A stretch of 64,000 nucleotides of DNA from Rhodococcus marinonascens NBRC 14363 (lineage in GTDB: Bacteria; Actinomycetota; Actinomycetes; Mycobacteriales; Mycobacteriaceae), in the NCBI RefSeq assembly GCF_001894885.1, contig NZ_BCXB01000020.1, positions 1-64,000 of the forward strand, given 5' to 3'. A model generated the notes under the pieces. It was not told the DNA's origin, searched no databases, and was given only the letters and a program-made list of their open reading frames with translations. Shown piece by piece: positions 18,278 through 26,441 of the stretch. Position numbers and translations under genes: made by a program. Position 1 is the first letter of the stretch, and each line of letters begins with the position of its first letter.

Positions 18278-19747
18278 ATGTCGAAGTCGTTGCTGATCAC
18301 CAATGCGAGAGTCGTTCGCCCCGGTTCCGATGCGCCCGAGGAGGGTGAGTTCGTCGATCTGTTGATCGAAGACGGCAAGTTCAGCCGCATCGGACCGAAC
18401 ATCACCGCTGATGCAGCCGATGCCGTTGTCGATGCCTCTGGGAAGGTCGCATTTCCGGGGGTGGTGGATGCGCACCAACACTGGGGAATTTACAACCCAC
18501 TCGGCGAGGATGCCGAGACGGAGTCTCGGGCGTGTGCGCAGGGCGGCGTCACGACGTCATTGTCGTACATGCGGACCGGGCAGTACTACATGAACACCGG
18601 TGGCGCATATGCCGACGTATTCCCCCAGGTCCTTGCTGCCACGGAGGGCCGCCCGTACATCGATTACGCATACCATCTCGCACCGATGTCCAGGCAGCAC
18701 ATCGACGAGATTCCTTCGCTCATCACGGATCATGGTGTGACGTCCTTCAAGATCTTCATGTTCTACGGCAGCCATGGGTTGCACGGGCGCTCGACCGATC
18801 AGAGCGAATTCCTCATGACTCCCGAGGGGGAGCGCTACGATCTCGCGCACTTCGAGTTCGTCATGCGCGGTATTCAGGCGGCGCGTGAACAGTTGGGCGA
18901 CAAGGCTGATCACATCTCATTGTCTCTGCACTGCGAGACGGCCGAGATCATGAGTGCTTACACCAAGATCGTAGAAGAGGAAGGCTCGCTGTCGGGTCTC
19001 GCTGCATACAGTGCGTCGCGTCCGCCGCACTCGGAGGGTCTCGCCATCACCATCGCATCTTTCCTTGCGGACGAGACTGCACTACCGAACATCAACCTGT
19101 TGCATCTGTCTTCGCGTAAGGCCATGACTGCTGCGATGCGGATGGCCAAAGCCTTTCCGCACGTCAACTTCCGCCGTGAGGTGACTATTGGCCATCTGCT
19201 GGCCGACATCGACACTGCACACGGACTGGGCGGAAAGGTGAACCCACCGCTGCGTCCCCGCGACGACGTAGAAGCACTGTGGGAGCACCTGCTTGCAGGT
19301 GATCTCGACTGGGTCGTCAGCGACCATGCTTGCTGCAAGGACGAGAAGAAGTTCGCCGAGGATCGTGGTGACATCTTCGCGGCCAAGTCCGGATTCGGTG
19401 GCGCAGAATACCTGCTCCCCGGGTTGGTGAGCGAAGGCCGCAAGCGTGGTCTGAGCTGGCGACGGATAGCGCAGCTGACGTCGCTCAATCCTGCCCGCCG
19501 CTACGGTCTTCCGGGCAAGGGAGACATCGCCGTCGGTATGGATGCGGATATTGCACTCGTCGACCCGAACCGCAACTGGACGGTACGAAGCGAAGATTCG
19601 GAATCCACCCAGGAGTACACGCCCTTCGAGGGATTTGAACTGGGTGCCAAAGTGACCGATACCTTCGTTCGAGGCCGGCGTGTGCTGACCGAGGGTTCGG
19701 TCACCGGGGAGCCCACCGGCCGCTACCTGCACCGTCCGTACAAATGA
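18278..19747 (+). CDS. Dihydropyrimidinase/hydantoinase-like amidohydrolase
   Basis: This 489-residue metal-dependent amidohydrolase resembles dihydropyrimidinases, allantoinases and hydantoinases, which open cyclic amides. It has VAFPGVVDAHQHWG (variant of the DxHxH metal motif), the SFKIFMFYG segment carrying the candidate carbamylated Lys, LHCET, NLLHLSS and the final Asp in WVVSDHACC. The HQHW form differs from the usual DxHTH, so substrate preference may differ. It starts with GAAAGGA upstream and ends in an ATGA overlap with the CoA-transferase gene. Confidence 0.87.
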   Translation: MSKSLLITNARVVRPGSDAPEEGEFVDLLIEDGKFSRIGPNITADAADAVVDASGKVAFPGVVDAHQHWGIYNPLGEDAETESRACAQGGVTTSLSYMRTGQYYMNTGGAYADVFPQVLAATEGRPYIDYAYHLAPMSRQHIDEIPSLITDHGVTSFKIFMFYGSHGLHGRSTDQSEFLMTPEGERYDLAHFEFVMRGIQAAREQLGDKADHISLSLHCETAEIMSAYTKIVEEEGSLSGLAAYSASRPPHSEGLAITIASFLADETALPNINLLHLSSRKAMTAAMRMAKAFPHVNFRREVTIGHLLADIDTAHGLGGKVNPPLRPRDDVEALWEHLLAGDLDWVVSDHACCKDEKKFAEDRGDIFAAKSGFGGAEYLLPGLVSEGRKRGLSWRRIAQLTSLNPARRYGLPGKGDIAVGMDADIALVDPNRNWTVRSEDSESTQEYTPFEGFELGAKVTDTFVRGRRVLTEGSVTGEPTGRYLHRPYK

Positions 19748-20952
19748 CCACCGAACAGGCGGCCACTGGTCCACTGCGCGGAGTGAGGGTGCTCGACATC
19801 TCGACCATTCTCGCCGGCCCTTTGGTGGCGCAGATCCTCGGAGACTTCGGTGCAGACGTCATCAAGATCGAGCACCCTACCCGGCCCGACGGTATGCGCG
19901 GGCACGGGTTGGAGAAGGACGGGCACCCGCTCTGGTGGACCATGTTGAGCCGCAACAAGCGCACGATGACACTCGATCTAGGGAAAAAGGAGGGTGCCGA
20001 GCTGTTTCGGCGTCTCGCGGCCGAGTCAGATGTCGTGGTGGAGAACTTCAGGCCCGGCACGCTCGAGCGGTGGGGTCTCGGCTACGACACGCTGTCCGAG
20101 TCGAACCCTGGTCTGATTTTGTTGCGAGTCACAGGGTTCGGTCAAACCGGACCGTATTCGCGGCGTCCGGCGTTCGGCACACTTGTCGAATCGATGAGTG
20201 GTTTCGCCTCTCTGACCGGGCCTGCTGACGGCCCACCCACGCTGCCCGCCTTCGGTCTGGCAGATTCGTTGGCGGGTATCGCTGGATCCTCCGCTGTGTC
20301 GATGGCACTGCTGCACCGCACGAAAAATGGTGGCAAGGGGCAGGTGATCGACTTGGACCTGTTGAGCCCGATCATGACCGCGGTGGGACCGGGGATCATT
20401 TATGCGGACCAACTGGGTATCGATCAGGAGCGTACGGGTAACAGGTCGAGTAACAACTCGCCACGCAACCTGTACAGAACGGCAGACGATCACTGGTTGG
20501 CGATCTCGACGAGCGCGAATTCGATTGCCGAACGGGTGCTGACGTTGGTCGGCCATCCCGAGGTGATCGACGAGCCGTGGTTCGCGACGGGAGGTCAACG
20601 AGCCGCGCACGCCGACCTGCTCGACAAGTATGTCGGTGATTGGATTGGTGAGCGCACGCGACAGGAGGTTGTCGACACGTTCGAGGAGGCAGGCGCCGCT
20701 GTGGCTCCCGTCTACAAGCCGAGCGAACTACTCGAGGACCCACAGGTCAATGCAGTCGGAATGGTAACCACCGTCGACGACGAAAACCTTGGGCCGGTGC
20801 GTATGCAGAACGTGATGTGGCGAATGGCGGAGACTCCCGGGAACATTCGACACACCGGGCGTGCGTTCGGACAAGATACCGACGACGTGCTTGCCGAGCT
20901 TGGTTGCAGCAGCGACGCCATCGCCGCGCTTCGTGACAGCAGGGTGGTCTGA
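19744..20952 (+). CDS. CaiB/BaiF (class III) CoA-transferase
   Basis: This 402-residue enzyme would move CoA onto a carboxylic acid, activating the pathway intermediate for the CitE-like lyase. Family signs are GVRVLDISTILAGPLVAQILGDFGADVIKIEHP, WWTMLSRNKRTMTLDL and NFRPGTLERWGLGYD. Where characterised members have the nucleophilic Asp (usually in an FDxxxQAxSG context), this one reads AFGTLVESMSG, so the catalytic residue should be checked by alignment. The start overlaps the amidohydrolase stop. Confidence 0.88.
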   Translation: MTTEQAATGPLRGVRVLDISTILAGPLVAQILGDFGADVIKIEHPTRPDGMRGHGLEKDGHPLWWTMLSRNKRTMTLDLGKKEGAELFRRLAAESDVVVENFRPGTLERWGLGYDTLSESNPGLILLRVTGFGQTGPYSRRPAFGTLVESMSGFASLTGPADGPPTLPAFGLADSLAGIAGSSAVSMALLHRTKNGGKGQVIDLDLLSPIMTAVGPGIIYADQLGIDQERTGNRSSNNSPRNLYRTADDHWLAISTSANSIAERVLTLVGHPEVIDEPWFATGGQRAAHADLLDKYVGDWIGERTRQEVVDTFEEAGAAVAPVYKPSELLEDPQVNAVGMVTTVDDENLGPVRMQNVMWRMAETPGNIRHTGRAFGQDTDDVLAELGCSSDAIAALRDSRVV

Positions 20953-20997
20953 GGGCTCACTACCGCAGTGGGTATTTTGGTCCAGGCGCCAAAACAA

Positions 20998-21630
20998 TCA
21001 GATCGGACGCGTCACGCTGTCCAGCAGGTGTTCGATTCCCAGCCGAACGTCCGACTCGCTGGATTTGCCGGCAAGGTGGTTCATCACCGCGTGCATGAAG
21101 AGTCCGTCGAACAGCGCATACGTGAGTGCGGAGTTCAACGTGGGCTCCCGTTCGCTCAGTTCGGAGTAGCGGACCACGACTCGAAAAATCACGTCTTGGA
21201 TGTTCTGGTCGAGTTCGGCCACGTCCATGGCTAGGGCGCTCTCGAACATTGCCTGGGATCGAATGTCGTACCACAGCCGCTGCATATGAGCTTCTTCGAT
21301 CATCGTCGAAACGACGGCGCCGCTGAAGGACTCCAGAACCTCCTGCGCGGTTTCGCTTCCCAGGCCGAGCCCGTCGTACTGGGCGATGCAACGGTCCTTG
21401 TAGCGCCTCACACAGTAGGTGATCAGTTCTGCTTTGTTGTGAAAGTAGTAGTGCAGGGCGCCGTGGGTGAAGTCCGACCTTTCCGCGATGTCGCGCAGAC
21501 CCGTCCGAGCATATCCCTGCTCGGCCAAGGTCTCGAGCGCGGCGTCGGCGAGTTGCATGCGGCGATCCTCGAACTTGTCGACCGGTCGCTTGCGCACGCG
21601 GGCAGGCGACCCCTCCAATGTCTTCCTCAT
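20998..21630 (-). CDS. TetR family transcriptional regulator
   Basis: This 210-residue regulator has an N-terminal helix-turn-helix (TLAEQGYARTGLRDIAERSDFTHGALHYYFHNKAELITYCVRRYK) and a helical ligand-binding domain. It converges with the CoA-transferase gene and is divergent from the SDR gene at 21903. The 272-bp shared promoter region contains a palindrome close to its start, so it probably represses itself and the SDR/acyl-CoA synthetase operon. Confidence 0.9.
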   Translation of the reverse strand: MRKTLEGSPARVRKRPVDKFEDRRMQLADAALETLAEQGYARTGLRDIAERSDFTHGALHYYFHNKAELITYCVRRYKDRCIAQYDGLGLGSETAQEVLESFSGAVVSTMIEEAHMQRLWYDIRSQAMFESALAMDVAELDQNIQDVIFRVVVRYSELSEREPTLNSALTYALFDGLFMHAVMNHLAGKSSESDVRLGIEHLLDSVTRPI

Positions 21631-21661
21631 CGAACCTACCTTTGATTCGTACCCATCTGAT

Positions 21662-21675
21662 TCGTATCCATACGA
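21662..21675. promoter_or_regulatory. Palindrome TCGTAT-CC-ATACGA, probable TetR operator
   Basis: Perfect 6-bp inverted arms with a 2-bp centre lie 32 bp upstream of the tetR-type ATG. A half-site TCGTAC occurs 14 bp nearer the gene. Size and position suit autoregulation by the adjacent TetR protein. Confidence 0.5.
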
Positions 21676-21810
21676 TGACCAGGAGTGCCGCAGGTCGGGA
21701 TCCGAAAGCGGACTGCAGCTGCAGGTACACCCTATCCGACGATCTTGACGGTCGTCTCGAAACTACTGGACAGTCATATCTGTTTGTCTTGACAGGTGTC
21801 CTAATTTCTC

Positions 21811-21838
21811 TTGACAGTCGGTTGGATCTACGTAGAGT
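21811..21838 (+). promoter_or_regulatory. Sigma-70-type promoter for the SDR operon
   Basis: TTGACA at 21811 and TAGAGT at 21833 are separated by 16 bases. The -10 region overlaps the palindrome TCTACGTAGA, and GATCTACGT occurs twice, suggesting a regulated promoter. It lies 65 bp upstream of the SDR start. Confidence 0.5.
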
Positions 21839-21854
21839 GATCTACGTCGCAATC

Positions 21855-21878
21855 GTGACGTGGTAATCGCGACGTCAC
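21855..21878. promoter_or_regulatory. Inverted repeat GTGACGT-N10-ACGTCAC
   Basis: Perfect 7-bp arms surround ten bases, immediately downstream of the predicted promoter and 25 bp before the SDR start. It could be an operator or a transcript stem-loop affecting the leader. Confidence 0.45.
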
Positions 21879-21902
21879 ATTCAATCCTTCAGGAGCATCG
21901 AA

Positions 21903-22706
21903 GTGAGTCGATTCGATCTATCGGGAAAGAGCGCGCTGGTCACCGGAGGCGCGCAAGGATTGGGCGAGGGCTTCGCTTTCGCCTTGGCCGAGGCGGGCGC
22001 CGATGTTGTCATCAGCGACATCCAGGACGATCTCGGCAAGCAGACCGCCAATCGGCTCGCGAAGGTGGGACAGCGGACCGGATTCGTACACCACGACGTG
22101 ACTGTGGAAGACGACTGGCGGAACGCAGTCGCTACCACGATCGACCTGCTGGGCGGCTTCGATGTCCTCGTCAACAATGCGGGCATCGAAATTACCGGTC
22201 TGCTGACCGCCTTCGACCCTGACGACTGGCGGCGGATGTTCGACATCAACGTCGTTGGCATGGGCTTGGGCGTCAAACACGCCTTCGCCGCGATGTCGCC
22301 CAGCGGACCTGCGGGTTCCGGCGGTGTCGTAATCAACGTCTCCTCGGTGGCCGCGACCATCGCGCATCCCGCACTCGCCGGCTACTCGGCGTCGAAGTCC
22401 GCAGTCGATCGCCTTACCCGCGTCGCGGCTCGAGAATCCGGCATTTTCGGCTACGGCGTGCGCGTGAACTGCATCTACCCCGGCCTCGTGCCGACCGAGA
22501 TGGGCACCCGGCTGGCGGGAGACATAGTCACTGTCGGCCTGGCCGAAACCGTCGAACTGGCCGTTCGCGGCGTGGTCGAGCAAACTCCGTCCGGTCGCCT
22601 CGGTGAGGTCGCCGACATGGCCAGTGCAGTGGTGTTCCTCGCCTCGGATGCCGCTCAGTTCATCAACGGGGCAGGCATTCCTGTCGACGGCGGCATGGGC
22701 ATGTAA
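21903..22706 (+). CDS. Short-chain dehydrogenase/reductase
   Basis: This 267-residue classical SDR has the NAD(P)-binding TGGAQGLG at residues 15-22, NNAGIE, the catalytic Ser in INVSSVAA, YSASK, and a C-terminal FINGAGIPVDGGMGM typical of hydroxy-acyl or alcohol dehydrogenases. The GTG start has AGGAG upstream. It heads an operon with the disrupted saccharopine-dehydrogenase-like gene and probably the acyl-CoA synthetase, and is divergent from the TetR gene. Confidence 0.92.
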   Translation: MSRFDLSGKSALVTGGAQGLGEGFAFALAEAGADVVISDIQDDLGKQTANRLAKVGQRTGFVHHDVTVEDDWRNAVATTIDLLGGFDVLVNNAGIEITGLLTAFDPDDWRRMFDINVVGMGLGVKHAFAAMSPSGPAGSGGVVINVSSVAATIAHPALAGYSASKSAVDRLTRVAARESGIFGYGVRVNCIYPGLVPTEMGTRLAGDIVTVGLAETVELAVRGVVEQTPSGRLGEVADMASAVVFLASDAAQFINGAGIPVDGGMGM

Positions 22707-22764
22707 CGAAACCCGACTTCCCCTCCCAGCCAATTCTTCAGCTTCAACTTCGAAAAGGATCGAC

Positions 22765-23871
22765 ATGACCACGAAACCCGTCGTCGTATACGGCGCTTCC
22801 GGGTACACAGGCCGCCTCGTATGCGAGTACCTGCGCGAGTACAACATTCCCTTCGTCGCCGCCGGCCGTGACGCCAAGCGCATCGAAGAAGCACTCACCC
22901 AGGTACCCGGCGTCGACACCGTCGACCATGACATCGTCGAGGTCGAGCACACGGCCTCGGCGCTGACCGAGCTGTTCACCGGAGCCCAGGTTGTCTGCAA
23001 CATGGTCGGCCCATTCATCAAATACGGACCCACGGTGGTCGAGGCATCGCTCGCCGCCGGTTGCCACTACACCGACACGACTGGCGAGCAGAACTGGGTC
23101 ATGCACGCTCAGGCGAATTGTGCGGCGCAATACCAGCTCTTGTCCCCCGGCATCGCCCACATGTACACCACGAGCGAGATCGCCGCGAACATCTGCCTCG
23201 AGACTCCCGGGCTGGACTCGCTGGACATTGTGTCGATGTTCAACGGCTTCCCGACCTTCGCCTCGACGCAGACGATCTTTCACACCTTGAACGCCGACTG
23301 GTATCAGCTGCAGCAGAATCAGTACGTCGAATGGGACCGCAACGCGCGCTTCGAGGTCAGCCTGCCCGGCCAGCACCACACCGCCATAGCCCTGCCGTGG
23401 GGCGGGATGTCACATCCGGTGTAGTTCAAGGACGATCCGCGGATCGCGAACTGCCGGGCGACCGGCGGGGTGTCTGACCAGTCCGTGATGGAAGGTGCCA
23501 TCGCGGCACGCACCATGATCGACGAGAAGATCAAATCGCTGCCCGTCGAAGAGCAAGACGCAGCATTGTCGGAGATTGCGGCATCGGTGCAGGCGGGAAT
23601 GCCTCCGCGGGAGAATCCGCGAATCAACAAATCCATCGACTCGGTCCATGCCTCGGGCCCGCTCGCGCGGGCGCACGTCGTCATCCACGGCAACTGCAAC
23701 TACAAGCAGACGGGCCTGCTTCAGGCGTACACGGCCTACTCCTTGCTGCAGCAGCCGCCGCGACGCGCGGGTTTTGCGTCCGCATGCCAGGCGTTCGGCC
23801 ACCGTGAACTGCTCGGTGTTCTGCGCAGCTTCGGCCTCGTCCTCGAGCCCGTCGTCACCGTGCACTCCTGA
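22765..23871 (+). pseudogene. Saccharopine dehydrogenase-like gene interrupted by an in-frame TAG
   Basis: The ATG at 22765 opens a Rossmann-type frame (VVVYGASGYTGRLVCEYLREY) that stops at TAG 23422-23424 after 219 residues. The same frame continues to 23871 with coding character (FKDDPRIANCRATGGV, then MEGAIAARTMIDEK), giving an original length of about 368 residues. A single TGG-to-TAG change in ALPWGGMSHPV-stop-FKDD explains the break. The family includes saccharopine-dehydrogenase-like NADP-binding proteins and trans-acting enoyl reductases. It may be a true loss of function or a base-calling error. Confidence 0.8.
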
Positions 23872-24033
23872 CCCGTCGCCAATACGCCCCGCGGGCGCGG
23901 CCCGGAATCATGTCGCCACGCCTGCGGGTCATCCGGCCTGAACTCCACGCAGACGGTGTGGATCACCCTTATTCCTTGTACTTTTCGCGGAAATTGCTCC
24001 ATCGGGAGCCCGAATCAATTGAGGGTCGTCACC

Positions 24034-25500
24034 ATGAGTTGGCCAGATTTGCCGGACAATCGCGCACTCACCGATCGGGATGGTGCGTGTATCGCCGACG
24101 AGAGGATCAGCCTGTCCAACGGCGACTTCGCCGATCACGTCCGGGCCGCGGCTGCACAACTGAGCGGACTCGGGGTGGGACAGGGCTCCGTAGTGGCGGT
24201 CCAGCTAGTGAATCGGGTGGAGCTAGTCGTTCTTCTATTCGCCGCTTGGAGATTCGGTGCGGCTGTCACTCCGGTCAACCCAAATCTGACGGACTTCGAG
24301 ACCGCGCACCAGTTGCGCGACGCCGGCGCCGTGGTGCTGGTGAGCGACGATCGGCCGGCACCCGATTTCGATGGCCGATACCTCAGTGTCGGCAACTTGG
24401 CGACGGCCACCGATGTCGACACCGACTTCGAGGACGCCGTGCACAACCCGGACCCGAATGAGCTGGCCCTGCTGATCTACACCAGTGGCACCACAGGCTC
24501 CCCCAAGGGCGTCATGCTCACTCACGCCAATCTGACCGCCATGTGTGAAAGCGTCGTCACTGCACTCGAGATCACCGCCGACGATCATTGCCTGTTGGTT
24601 CTGCCACTGTTCCACGCCAACGCCATCATCTTGAGCACGCTCACTCCACTTTCGGTCGGCGCCAGCACCACCATCGCCGTCAAGTTCTCCGTCGACACCT
24701 TCTTCGACCTGGTCGAAAAACACCGTCCGACATATTTTTCCGGAGTTCCCACGGTGTATGCAATGCTCGACGCAGTGGACAAGGACGCCCAGTCGGACAC
24801 ATCTTCGATACGCCTGGCGATCGGTGGCGCCGCGCCGATGCCGGCAGAGTTGATCGAACGCATCGAGACCCGGTACGGATTTCCGCTCATCGAGGGCTAC
24901 GGCTTGTCCGAGGGCACCTGCGCCACGACCATCAACCCGCCGGAAGGTCCCCGCAAACCCGGCAGCGTCGGGATTCCGCTACCGGGCCAGCAGGTGCGGA
25001 TCGTCGGAAAGGTCGGGGCAGTTCTACCGCAGGGCGAGACCGGTGAGGTCGTCATCAGCGGGCCCAACGTGATGGCCGGATATCTCGGGAAGCCTGAAGA
25101 GACTGCGAAGACTCTGGTCGATGGGTGGCTGCACACCGGAGACGTCGGATACTTCGACGAGGACGGTTACCTGATGCTGGTCGACCGCATCAAAGACATG
25201 ATCATCCGCGGCGGAGAAAACCTCTACCCGAAGGAGATCGAGACAGCGCTCTACCGCCACGAGGACGTCCTGGAGGCGGCGGTGATCGGCCTGCCCGATC
25301 CGGTCTACGGTGAAGTCCCGGTCGCCTACGTGGCCCTGCGATCGGGATCCGCACGGACCGTCGGCGACCTCTTCGACGTATGCCGAAAGTCGTTGTCGAA
25401 GTTCAAACTTCCCGTGGACATCATTACACGTGAGACTCTGCCGAAGAATGCCGTCGGCAAACTCGACAAGCCTGCCCTGCGGGCGGAGCGACGATCATGA
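24034..25500 (+). CDS. Acyl-CoA synthetase (AMP-forming)
   Basis: This 488-residue ANL-superfamily ligase activates a carboxylic acid through an acyl-AMP. The P-loop motif is IYTSGTTGSPKG and motif A5 is GYGLSEGT. The hinge region is HTGDVGYFDEDGYLMLVDRIKDMIIRGGENLYPKEIE, and the catalytic Lys lies in PKNAVGKLDKP. The ATG at 24034 is chosen over in-frame starts at 23956 because family proteins begin near NRALTDRDG. The substrate, probably a fatty or aromatic acid, cannot be told from sequence. Confidence 0.9.
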   Translation: MSWPDLPDNRALTDRDGACIADERISLSNGDFADHVRAAAAQLSGLGVGQGSVVAVQLVNRVELVVLLFAAWRFGAAVTPVNPNLTDFETAHQLRDAGAVVLVSDDRPAPDFDGRYLSVGNLATATDVDTDFEDAVHNPDPNELALLIYTSGTTGSPKGVMLTHANLTAMCESVVTALEITADDHCLLVLPLFHANAIILSTLTPLSVGASTTIAVKFSVDTFFDLVEKHRPTYFSGVPTVYAMLDAVDKDAQSDTSSIRLAIGGAAPMPAELIERIETRYGFPLIEGYGLSEGTCATTINPPEGPRKPGSVGIPLPGQQVRIVGKVGAVLPQGETGEVVISGPNVMAGYLGKPEETAKTLVDGWLHTGDVGYFDEDGYLMLVDRIKDMIIRGGENLYPKEIETALYRHEDVLEAAVIGLPDPVYGEVPVAYVALRSGSARTVGDLFDVCRKSLSKFKLPVDIITRETLPKNAVGKLDKPALRAERRS

Positions 25501-25588
25501 GCGGAGAAGATCGATTCTCTCACCAAGGGAAGTGATTTTGCTGGTGTAGTTCCCGGCTCCCGGCTCCGATGCGGTCAGCCCGTCGGCT

Positions 25589-26020
25589 CTAGCCGAACCG
25601 GGAGACGAACCGTTTCTGCCACGGTGTCTCGACGGCTCTGCGCGAGTAGTTCTCGCGGACGTAGTCGACAGCTTTGTCGGCCGGTACTCCGTCGAGTACT
25701 GCGAGGCAGGACATCGCTGTCCCGGTACGTCCGAAACCGCCTCTGCAGGCGATCTCTACGCGCTGTCTCTCGGAACGCTCAAGCGATTCACGCAGCGCCG
25801 AAATGAAAGCTTCGCGGTCGGACGGCAGCCAGAAGTCTCGCCACTTCACCCATCGGGTCTCCCACTCGACCGGTGCGGGCTCGTTGCCCAGCAGGTACAC
25901 CCCGAAGTGGGGTTTTTCGCCTGTGGGGAAGGGGTTTCGTAGGCCCCGGCCGCGAATCAGCCGCCCAGACGGTAGGCGCAGCACCCCGGGTGTTTTCTGG
26001 TTCCAGGTCTCGTGCGGCAC
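25589..26020 (-). CDS. Protein-tyrosine/dual-specificity phosphatase-like protein
   Basis: This protein of about 143 residues carries the P-loop ACRGGFGRTGTA, i.e. C-x5-R-T, of cysteine-based phosphatases. A WPD-type acid may lie in the WRDFWLPSDREAF segment. The N-terminal VLRLPSGRLIRGRGLRNP is common to related actinobacterial proteins. The GTG at 26020 with AAGGGG upstream is preferred to the more distal start at 26104. It stands alone between the acyl-CoA synthetase and the exported repeat protein. Confidence 0.78.
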   Translation of the reverse strand: MPHETWNQKTPGVLRLPSGRLIRGRGLRNPFPTGEKPHFGVYLLGNEPAPVEWETRWVKWRDFWLPSDREAFISALRESLERSERQRVEIACRGGFGRTGTAMSCLAVLDGVPADKAVDYVRENYSRRAVETPWQKRFVSRFG

Positions 26021-26441
26021 TCGATGCCCCTTCGATTCTCGGCTCCACCTGACCCGAGAGTCCCTCGAAACGAACCGATGGGACCCCGAAACCGGCGTGT
26101 CCACGCGGACTATTACGATAGCGGTCTCACAAGCAGTTGGGCGGGGGGATTTCGTGACACTGGCGACCTTGTCGCCGAGGGGGACCGTGGGCGATCATGC
26201 GCGCGTTGCCAGGCGAGGCGACTGCGGCGTTCTCGATTCCGCGGCGTTGTCGATCCCGGAGGCCTCGCCGGAGCCTCGTCGCCGCCAAGCTTAATCGCGA
26301 GCACGACTCGGACGGTCTACCCCACCAACTCCCAGTCTGCCACGCCGGCGCCCTCCGCTTCCGCCGTCAGACCGACGGACCCGACGTTCTCACAAAGAAC
26401 GGCCTGATCAGAGAATTCGTCCATCGAAGGGGAAAACATAT
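26021..26441. other. Intergenic region without a confident gene
   Basis: About 420 bp separate the phosphatase from the exported protein. Open frames exist on the plus strand (one with a GTG at 26152 and a G-rich upstream sequence), but their translations are Arg/Ser-rich and show no family. The last 20 bp hold the GAAGGGGA ribosome-binding site for the next gene. Confidence 0.4.
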
